DNA of 64,000 bases from Romanomermis culicivorax (taxonomy: Eukaryota; Nematoda; Enoplea; Mermithida; Mermithidae): the NCBI GenBank assembly GCA_963922205.1, contig CAWUHX010000381.1, positions 1-64,000 on the forward strand, read 5' to 3'. A program made the translations under genes and the position numbers. Every line of letters begins with the position of its first letter. Within the stretch, counting starts at the first letter, position 1. Below, one piece after another: positions 55,501 through 64,000 of the stretch. Below the pieces are notes generated by a model. It was not told the origin of the DNA, did not search any database, and saw only the letters and a list, made by a program, of their open reading frames with translations.

Positions 55501-57833
55501 TTAGTCATCGCGAGTTTTTTGGCCCCAAATGCTGCTGCGGCGGATGCCGACTGTCGGACGAGCGATTGTGGAAAACAAATTACGATTGACCAAAACGTTT
55601 TTCAAAGCTCGTTTCAAAACGGGCATACTTTCGTCTTTAATCGTGGAGAAAACGTTCAATTCGACTAAATGTTTACAATAATGGCTGAAAAGAAAGAAAA
55701 CATTTAGATACAGACAAACATTCAAAACGAGAGCAGTTATGTTGTCTAAAAATCAAATTTTTTAAATCGAAGCAGTCAGCCATGCCAAGAGGCGAAGGAA
55801 GGCTCATCTAGAATCTCCAACATAATCCTATAGTTAGCCACAGAGTGACAACAAACGCTGTGTGGAGAGTCAGAGGTTTTTTGAAGGTGAGGGTCGGCTG
55901 GTTAGGCTCATCTGTGGAAGGGTCAAACAAGGGACTGATTGAAAAAGGCGAATTCAGGCTCCAGAGATTACCGAAAACGTCTCAAAAATACGTTTTCCAG
56001 TCCCAAAGGGTTGCAAAAGTAATTTTTATGGTCAGCAGTTCTGAAAATTTTGATGTTTTTCGAACTTTTTCCGTCAAAATTAACTATTTTCACTCCAAAA
56101 ATCGAACTCTTTTAGGTTAATGCCTGATAAGAACGGATGTTCAAACGCTGGCCTAAGTTTTAGTATACTGCTAGCCGTTCTAGAGGTCTTGGTTATCACG
56201 GTATTTGATGAACCTTGGCTATAGAGTCCTTCTGATAGCACTTCCGTCCCCAATTAAAGACGTATATTATGAAGAAGATACGTATATTACAGTAAAGATC
56301 AACATGAAATGATTGCAGTACGACGTTTCAAATCTAAAATGTATATTAATTTTGAAACGAAATTTCTACTTCATCTCAAAATCGGTGCATAAGAAATCCT
56401 CACATGTATGCAATAGGTTCAATAGCGTAACACCGGCTAGCGCTTATAACTTGTAGGGACGTTAAACGTTCGGCAATCATCTTTAACGATTTACTGGTGA
56501 TTTCAGTGCAATCGCTTATATCTAGTTCTATCAAATTTGGGCAGGAGTCCGTCAAACTATCGATGCCTAAATATAAAGTGCACAGCAGTTAGGTGCTGTC
56601 AAAACTCACTATTTCAGCTGGAAATATGAAAGAGAAAAAACAAGATGCATTTCCTTGGGAATATCGTCAACCTTCAAGTGCAATGTTTCTAATTTAAACC
56701 ATCTTCATTCTATGAAGTTATCTTCATTCTATGAAGTTCAGCTTCATCATCTTGATTTCTAACTACGGTGTAACAACATCTAAATTATCAGAATTTCTCT
56801 TGGCTAAAATTTTTTCGATGTTTATTGGCTCATAAGGTGAAAACGAAAAAAGGTTAACTGAAAAGGAAAAAACTATTCTAAAATTAGAGGTCTGCACGTA
56901 CAGGAGAGAAATAGCAAATGTAAAAATCTCTCGACAAGTACATCTGTAATTGGGGCTGCGGTTGGGGGGATCCCACCCCCAACTTGATCGAACCCTATAG
57001 CCAAATGTCGGAACTCCCACCCCCAAATTGGTCAACTCTATACCCAATTTCCCGCCAAACTCAGAAAAATGCAGAAAATGCAGAAGTTTTTTTGGCATTT
57101 TTTGGGAAAACTTTCGAAAATTTCTCCACATCTTTGGTTTTTTTCGACAACCCCAAAAGCCCTCAACCGGTCGGACTTCTTACAGGTATATCGAGATCGA
57201 GAAGACCTGTCTGGATAAACTGGTTGTTGAAAAATCGAAGCTATAAGTGATTTTTTGGGTTTATATTCTAATTTTAAAGAGAAATTGCTGAAATTCTTCT
57301 TAGAACGATTGTGAAGGTTTCGATTTTAGGAGTTTTACATCAACACTACGGATTAGAAAACCGCTTCTAACGCTCAAATAGAATTCGTATTGCGGTCCTC
57401 ATTCGAAAATTTGAAAACACTTGCTTTCGTCCGTCATTGTATTCGAGCGACAACCGGCGAAGTTCAACTTTAACAATGAATTCGGCAACAACTGACATAT
57501 CGAATTTACAGTTTTGTGGTCCAGGCAAGTCCACGACAGATTTAATTCGATCATTTTCCGACAATCCCTGGCTATTAAGGAGACACCTTCGGCATTGACT
57601 CCGGAGCTGAGAGCTAAATTCAAAAATTTCAAATCACCGTTGCGGCTTATAGCCAAACACGTCTCGTAATCGTTGTCCAAATCACAATTTTCCAGACTTA
57701 GACCCCTCAAATGGCGACAGCGGCACAGAAGATCGCGGATAACGGCAATGTCGCGTGTTACGGCCATACTCAAGTCTAAATATTGCAATCGGCAAGACGA
57801 CGCACGTGCAAAATCTATCGAATCTAATTTTAT
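55501..57833 (-). CDS. SKP2: S-phase kinase-associated protein 2, C-terminal exons
   Basis: Three coding exons on the minus strand, phase-consistent: 57425-57833, 56404-56566 and 55501-55684 (stop TAA at 55501). They encode leucine-rich repeats (LQYLDLSM, HLRGLSLENC, LKFLNLALS, MIELNLSW, LIELDISDC) and the C-terminal tail with FSTIARPTVG, which matches SKP2 and not other F-box/LRR proteins. SKP2 is the substrate receptor of an SCF ubiquitin ligase acting in the nucleus on cell-cycle inhibitors (family knowledge). The F-box and N-terminal exons are not found before the window end and presumably lie further upstream. The first intron here appears to use a GC donor (A|GCAAGT at 57424-57423). A repeat occupies 56936-57190. 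Confidence 0.85.
56936..57190. repeat. G/C-run small element in SKP2 intron
   Basis: Bounded by TACATCTGTAATTGGGG and GGTCGGACTTCTTACAGGTATA, with blocks of CCCACCCCCAA. Related to 18037-18295. A target duplication was not clear. Confidence 0.6.
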
Positions 57834-58110
57834 CTGTAAAAAACAGTTCCATATAAAATCGAGAAAATCAGTTGAACAATGCTATATCATTGCTGGCTTT
57901 TGAAAAACTGACCTTTCGGTGACATAGAATGATGAAAAAAAATTCCTGTGGGCTAAAATCGAGTCTTTTCATTCTAGTCTGTTATTGTATTTTTGATCCT
58001 ACTTTTATGTTATGAAAATGCTACAATCTGAATTTTACACAATATCAGAGACGCTTATTAGTCTAGTTACACGTGAATCCTTAGAGCATGTGCGAATATG
58101 GACTCGCAAA
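57834..58110. other. SKP2 intron sequence, nothing recognised
   Basis: Upstream (minus strand) of the TTTTTTACAG acceptor. No further SKP2 exon was found. Confidence 0.45.
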
Positions 58111-58122
58111 TAGTGATGGAAC

Positions 58123-60173
58123 TAGAGATGTATCGGGTACCCGGACCCGAAATGAGACCCGAAATTACCCGACCATTTTGCTGGACCCGGACCCAGGCCC
58201 GATATTCTCAAAATTTTGGACCCGGACCCGATATTCTTAAAATTTTCGACCCGGACCCGAAGAAATTGTCATAATTTTGATTCGGATCTGATGTATAACA
58301 TAGTCATTCAGCTGAAAACAAATACCCATGTTAAAGAATGTGATGACACATCAATTAACTAATGAAATATAAAAAGTAACAAATCAATAGTTTATTGCTT
58401 AGATCATCTTGAGACTGACTTAGATTTAAAATCTACAGCACCCAAGTTATACTTCATACAGGGCCGTGCGCAGTATTTTTTCATGGGGGGGCGGACTAAA
58501 TTTTTTTCACTGAATAGCCCCAGAAAATGTTGATTTTACGCGATACTCTGTGTGCATGCTGCCTCAATAGGGGAGGGGCGGTCGCGCCCCGCCCCCCTTG
58601 TGCACGGCCCTGATTTCATAGATAGTTTTTTGGCCGTTTTTCTTGTAGTCGTCGTCTTTTCAATCTTGATTTTTATTTATAAATATTAATCTAAGGATCA
58701 AAAATTAAATTATAAAGATGCTTAACTCACTAATATTTCACGAGAGACTAGTGACTCGAATCGGTTTATTGTGTCTAACCAAAGCATACGATTTCAATAT
58801 GATGTTGTTTCTCTCACATCTATTTTGAGATGCAGTTGTGAGAAGTTCGAATATGAATATGATAAGTTGAAAATGAATCATACTTGAAAATAGGGTATAT
58901 TGTGTGGTTTTACATACTGCGTTTGAAAATTTTTTCCAATGTTGTACTTTTCACGTTTTACACTTTTTAAAGTGTCCAAAAGTAGCCGGAAAAAAACGAA
59001 AAACTCATTTGAACCTCTTTCCGGACTCTTTCCTATAGGATGCCCAGAATCTTTTCATCATTTTATTACATAATGTTAAAATTTCAATAGTATTTGTGTG
59101 CCGTTTTTTGAGTTTTTGGGATTGGCACACATTGCACTGCCATTTAAATATATTTTTGAGTCTTAATAAATCCCCAACCAATGAAGTTCTGAGAAAACAG
59201 GATTCACAATCATCTATATAATAAATAAGAAGAAAAATGTGGCTTCAATCGAAGCTAGATAAACTTCGATTTATCTAACTCTGATATTTGCTGAACGGCA
59301 CGCTTCAAATGAAAGGTCAAAAAATTTAAATTTTTTAATTAAATTTGAGAAATCGAGCCATTCTGACGTTTCCTTACAGGAAAACGCAAGAGTTGTCCCA
59401 ATAAACGTTTTTAATGTTTCCTGCATCTCGTTGATGGCATATTTAATGGCAGCAAACAGCATTTGTGTATCAATTTTCAAGATGTGCAGACATCTACAGC
59501 TCCCAAAGGGTACACAAACCTGATTTAAATTTTAATACAATGTCTTGGGCATTAGTGGCTACAGAAATAGAGGAAAGATTCTGTGGCACCTTGTAGGAGG
59601 GTGCCAAAAAAGGCTTAAAATGACTCTTTCATGTTATGTCGACTTCATTTTTGACACTTGAGAGAGTAAGATGTCGGAAAATTTCTTTCATACCTTCTGC
59701 ATATGATGAATATTTGAAGATTTATATTTCTAAACATGCATAGAGACTGAAGAATGCCAAAAAATGTAAAACTTCCAACTTTTAGAGTGATGTAGGTATG
59801 CGAATTTTGACTTTTGCGCCGAATATATGCTGTCACAATACTCAGCATTAAAAATATCTCATTTTCAGATATTATTAATTTCTAACTTATCATAGGTCAA
59901 TGGAACAGTAGGTCAAAGCTCTCAGAAATCGTTTCTGAATAATGTCACACATTATGGCATGTTGAAAAATATAATGAACCCGGACCCGAAATGAGACTCG
60001 AAATTACCCGACTATTTTGCTGGACCCGGACCCGACATTCTCAAAATTATGGACCCGGAACCGGACCCGATATTCTTAAAATTTTGGACCCGGACCCATA
60101 CTCGATATTCCTAAAATTTTGGACCCGGACCCGAACCCGATATTCTTAAAATTTTGGACCCGATACATCTCTA
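58123..60173 (+). mobile_element. GGACCCGGACCCGA-keyword hAT-like element, copy 2
   Basis: Perfect 15-bp inverted ends TAGAGATGTATCGGG / CCCGATACATCTCTA. Flanks GATGGAAC and GATGGACT suggest a partly mutated 8-bp duplication inside the outer hAT terminus. GGACCCGGACCCGATATTCT words fill both ends. It aligns end to end with 20904-23268 apart from indels. No transposase. Confidence 0.88.
58459..58612 (-). mobile_element. 154-bp MITE (CAGGGCCGTGC ends), inverted copy
   Basis: Ends CAGGGCCGTGCGC / GTGCACGGCCCTG and an 8-bp duplication with one mismatch (ACTTCATA 58451-58458, ATTTCATA 58613-58620). It is inserted inside the 58123-60173 element; the homologous site in the 20904-23268 copy is empty. 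Confidence 0.9.
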
Positions 60174-60682
60174 GATGGACTGCAACAATCGGCCAATGCA
60201 TCGGCCGATTGTTGCGTTTTTCTGCCATCGGCCGATGTTTTGAAAAAATCGGCCAATGGCCGACTGTTTGGCTACCTTTTGTTACAATAAATGCAGGTGC
60301 TTATGCTTAAAAACAGATTGTTCACATTCTATTTTACAGTACTTCGGTAAATAAATTATTTTTTTGTTAAAATGGTTGTTTTAATATCTGGCATGACTGC
60401 TTGACAAGCTATGAATAGCAATCCTTTGACAAACTATGAATGGAATATTTTAGCCAGGCAGCCTTAACTTAGATAATTATGTTTTGGCAGCATGTCACTT
60501 TGTTAAAAATTTTTGCAGAAGCAATAAAAATCTATGAATCTAAAAACGCCTTTATTTTGGAAGAAATATCTGAAGGAAAGTAGGCTAGATTTTGTGCCTA
60601 AATTTTTTTGAAAAACATAAATTAGAGAATCGTATCATTAAGAATTTTATTCCACTCAATTCACAATGGCAACTATCCTGGT

Positions 60683-61345
60683 TTGGGTTCATTAAAGCAC
60701 GCATTGTTGGAAAAAATAAATTTTTGTGGAAATGATAATCAAGCCCACTTTAAGCCCATTGAAGACAATAAAATTTATGCTTTGGCATCCTTACTAGATC
60801 CTCGATTTAAGAAGAAGGTTGGATTGATCATACAACATCAAATCATACAACACACATTGATCATACAAACCAAAATTAAATAATTTAATTTTGTGCCTCA
60901 AGCAGCAGACAAAGCTGAACTAGCTTTGGTTAGAATGGTTGTTGATCAAAAGAAACAAAATCAATGATTTTCTTAAAAAATGGTCTGAAAATTGAATAAA
61001 TCTTCAAACTCATCATCCAAACTTTGTCAGTAAGCCAAAATTAATAATAATGTGAATAATTCAAGCATTCACACAAAACTGACAAATTTCAGGCACTATT
61101 CAGCCATTGCAAGTTCATCTGAAGATGAGCAGGAGCCCCAAAAATGTACAATGTCAACATATGAGCAAGCAAAAGCCATCGTTTTGGAATACATTGCTGA
61201 ATCAAAACTAGACTTTGATTCTTCGCCACTAGAATATTGGAAGAAAAATGCTGAAACAAATCCAGAATCAGCTAATGTGAGTGAAAATAGTGTGCAGTTA
61301 AAAAATGAGCTTCATTATGAAAAAATTTGCTTTAGCTTGCCATGA
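60683..61345 (+). pseudogene. hAT transposase remnants
   Basis: 60683-60883 encodes DNKIYALASLLDPRFKKK and 61052-61345 encodes YEQAKAIVLEYI, followed by SPLEYWKKN. These are conserved segments of the C-terminal half of hAT transposases. Stops and frame changes separate them, and no catalytic region or BED finger is intact. They belong to the ATCGGCCGATG element. Confidence 0.7.
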
Positions 61346-61824
61346 AATTTTTATCATCTCCAATTGGGTCAGTAGCTAGTGAATGATCATTTTAAAAAAC
61401 AAAAGATGTTACAAGTGGAAAAAGATCCTATTTACTGCCGAAAAATGTACAAATGCTTTTATTCTTGAAGCATAACCTATGTGAGATGGGATCCAATAGT
61501 GCAACTTTGAAAAACAAGCTAGAGTTGAAGAAGCTTCTAGCGATTTCAGTAATCAAAGTGAAGATAGTACAACAGATGCTTTTGTTGATGACATATTGGA
61601 TGGATGAAAATGTTGTTAATTATTGAATGTTGAAAATATCAGTAAAACTTTGTGAATAATTCATAATAGTTTTAAATTTATTACAGTGTAGCAACTCCAG
61701 GTTGCATTTTGTATATGTTACAGCCGATGCATCAGCAATCAGCCATCGGTTGATGCCATCCATAAACCTGGCTGATGCACTTGCATCGGCGGATGGCAAA
61801 TTTTTGGCCATCGGTCCATCACTA

Positions 61825-62089
61825 CTGTTCAGAACCGGTAAAATGATAAGCTGCTAAATCTATGGAAATATTTTACATAAATAGAATGAGTCATAAAAAA
61901 CTTTATTTCTGGCTTAAACAAGTTTCATTTTTCTGCGAAAAAATTTCCTTGATGGAGAAGTAATTTTTTTCGACTAGCGTGGATTTTCTGAAATTAAATC
62001 GTACTTCAATCATACTTTTCGAAAATTTGAGTCCAAAATCATCACGGAACGAGGAGCCAGATGCTTATGAAAATCTAGTTAGTGAGCAA
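61825..62089. other. No gene seen
   Basis: AT-rich spacer between the hAT element and the large foldback; nothing supportable. Confidence 0.45.
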
Positions 62090-63502
62090 ACATGTACATG
62101 GTATCAGTTCCAGGCTGAGGACAAATCCCAAAATCGTTGGGCAGCAAATTTTTTTTCCTAATTTTATAATAGTACAGTTTATTTAGCATACCAACATGAT
62201 GTTCACTTATTTCTACTGACTGGCTTATTTAATGCTGCACATTATACAGTGCTTGTTCCTATCAATTGTTTATCTATCTTTTGTACAATTTTTAACGAGT
62301 CTACAAAAATTATTGCAGGTTCTATCTTATAACTGAAAAACAAATTTGAAAATTATATTTTGAGATATAATATAGCAATCGGCATTAACTGGATTTTAAA
62401 TTTCAAAATTGATCTATTTGTTCATTAATTGCACACGGATACTGACAACTTCCCACACAAGGCCTGGGGCCCTACCTGCTCGTTGAGAAACATGCAAGTC
62501 TCGTTCCAGAAAAATTTATAGTGACTGGCCAGTGACAACAATACCAAAATGAAAATGTCAGATAGTAAATCCTTGACCTCAGTCTTTGCTGACTAGACAG
62601 AATTCTATGTGTTCATGACAACCTGTTTATTAGACAACCAAAAAAACTGGCAACCACTCATACATGCGAATGAAATTTTATTGCCTTTTGCATCAATAAT
62701 TACTGAACAAAGTTGTTTGGTGACACAAATCATAAACTGTGTTTTAAATTTATCTTCTTTTAAATCTAATATTTTCAAAATCTTTGTTGCATTTCACGTT
62801 GCTAAATTTTCGGCTTATAGTAAACTTTTGCCAAATTTTTGGCCTATAGTAAACTCTTGCCAAATTTTTTAGGGCAGGGTAAATCCAAACCCTGTCCATA
62901 CCTTGAGTGCATGCACGAGTGGTTGCAAATTTTTTGTAGTTATCTAATAAACAGGTAGTCACAAACACATAGATTTACTGTCTAGTCAGCAAAGACTGAG
63001 GTCAGGGATTTACTATCTGACTTTTTTCATTTTTTTCTGTTGTCACTGGCCAGTCACTTACACTATAGATTTTTCTGAAACGAGACTTGCATGTGGCTCA
63101 ACGAGCGGGTAGGGCCTCAGGCTATTGTATTGTGTACGAAATTGTCGGTATCTGTATGCAATTAATGAACTATTGGTTCAATTTTGAAACCTTAAATCCA
63201 GTTAATGCCAATTGCTGTATTATATCTCAAAATATAATTTTTAAACTTGTTTTTCAGTCATAAGATAGAACCTGCAATAATTTTTGTAGACTCACAAAAG
63301 ATAGATAAACAATTTATACGAGCAAGCATAATATATTGTATAATAAGCAGCATTAAAAGTGCCAGTCAGTAGAAATAACTGAACATCATGCTGGTATGCT
63401 AAATAAACTGTATTTTTATGAAATCAGGAAAAAACTTGCTACCCAACGATTTTGGGATTTATCCCCGGCCTGAAACTGGTACCATGCACATGTATGTTAG
63501 TA
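62090..63502. repeat. Large foldback element, ~0.6-kb arms
   Basis: The left arm (about 62090-62665) recurs inverted as the right arm (about 62905-63502). Paired landmarks: CATGTACATGGTATCAG with CTGGTACCATGCACATG; CCCAAAATCGTTGGG with CCCAACGATTTTGGG; GTGACTGGCCAGTGACAAC with GTTGTCACTGGCCAGTCAC; CTGTTTATTAGA with TCTAATAAACAG. The ~240-bp loop has no recognised gene. The ORFs across it are not convincing. Confidence 0.82.
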
Positions 63503-63504
63503 GC

Positions 63505-64000
63505 CATAGATATATCAGGCGCCCGTAACCGAAACAAGACCCGAAACTACCCGACCATTTAGTAGGAATATATCAGGTAGCATATTTTGAAAATAGCGGG
63601 TTCGAGTCCAAAATTTAATGAATATTGGGTCCGAGTCAAAACTTTGGAGAATATCGGGTCTGGGACCTATCTATGTGACATCATTAAGACCCGATTTACG
63701 CGAGATTTGATCTACTGCTCCACTGACCTATGGTAAGGAGGAAATTAATAATATCTGAAAATGAGATATTCTGAGCGGTTTTACATGCTTGAGGTTAGCC
63801 AGATAGATAAAGGAAATGATATTCGATTGTATGCCTTTTAAATACAACAAAGTGCATTGAAATAATTCTTGCGTTTTCCTGTAAATAAATGTCGAGGAAT
63901 GAATCGATTTCTGAAATTTGATGAAAATTCTTGACCATTCACTGGAAGCATGTTGTTCAGAAATTATCAAAGCTAGATAAATGGGAATTCACCAAGACTT
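63505..64000 (-). mobile_element. GGACCCGGACCCGA-family element, partial, runs off the window
   Basis: Begins ATAGATATATCAGGCGCCCG with degenerate GACCCGAAAC and ATTGGGTCCGAG words. The sequence from about 63690 on is the reverse complement of about 22440-23010 in copy 1 (AATATCTGAAAATGAGATATT, TTGCGTTTTCCTGTAAA). The remainder lies beyond the window end. Confidence 0.7.

Larger units (their letters stand above)
58111..61824 (+). mobile_element. Decayed hAT element, keyword ATCGGCCGATG, interrupted
   Basis: TAGTGATGGA at 58111 and TCCATCACTA at 61815-61824 are inverted ends of hAT type. The subterminal regions (about 60180-60260 and 61720-61805) are rich in ATCGGCCGATG-like words. The interior holds transposase relics: LLDPRFKKK near 60790-60825 and an SPLEYWKKN segment near 61218-61245, both typical hAT blocks. 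The left end is split by the 58123-60173 insertion. Outer target duplication not found. Confidence 0.7.

Noticed and set aside
57834..64000. Upstream SKP2 exons with the F-box
   Set aside because: No minus-strand segment resembling an F-box was found; this stretch is transposon DNA.
1..64000. CRISPR array or prokaryotic operon
   Set aside because: No regularly spaced identical repeats with unique spacers. Genes have introns, and the elements are eukaryotic transposons.

Overview
The window looks like nuclear DNA of an invertebrate animal. It is AT-rich and intron-bearing, and it carries three genes recognisable by protein similarity to animal families: SREK1, MECR and SKP2. The phylum cannot be fixed from the sequence. 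Most of the 64 kb is transposable-element DNA. No prokaryotic gene, rRNA gene or CRISPR array was seen. Layout: 1-6645 holds dispersed non-autonomous repeats, a ~1 kb tandem duplication and a foldback around a TTAGGC-like tract. 6646-10633 is a Tx1/L1-like non-LTR retrotransposon with one intact 1122-codon ORF, a polyadenylation signal and a poly(A) tail. 12105-13636 is a decayed relative of it on the minus strand. 13928-15035 is an internally deleted hAT transposon with a perfect 8-bp target duplication. 15044-24441 is nested hAT-like MITEs and a tRNA-Thr-like sequence follows at 24442-24514.

The gene core is SREK1 (24680-32021, plus strand, 11 coding exons, two RRMs and an RS domain), then MECR (33073-38582, plus strand, 4 coding exons). 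Their introns have collected several non-autonomous hAT-like elements. SKP2 is on the minus strand (55501-57833). Only its last three coding exons, covering the leucine-rich repeats and C-terminal tail, lie in the window.

Between MECR and SKP2 are an inverted solo LTR (40655-42041) and a near full-length 11.5-kb Ty3/Gypsy-type LTR element (43640-55144). That element has an unusual order: LTR, structured leader, small ORF, secreted/membrane glycoprotein-like region, two retropepsins, RT, RNase H, integrase, LTR. No gag is recognisable, and the glycoprotein-like region lies upstream of, and in frame with, the protease region instead of after integrase. The copy is damaged by several frameshifts and stops.

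From 57.8 kb to the end are nested hAT-like elements and a ~1.4-kb foldback with ~0.6-kb arms. The main cross-scale pattern is that many of the hAT-type families (CAGGG- or TAG-like ends, 8-bp duplications) each carry their own short, mostly palindromic keyword repeated near the ends. This could be a set of diverging transposase-binding sites. Boundaries and exon junctions were read by eye from codon phase, splice signals, inverted ends and target duplications.
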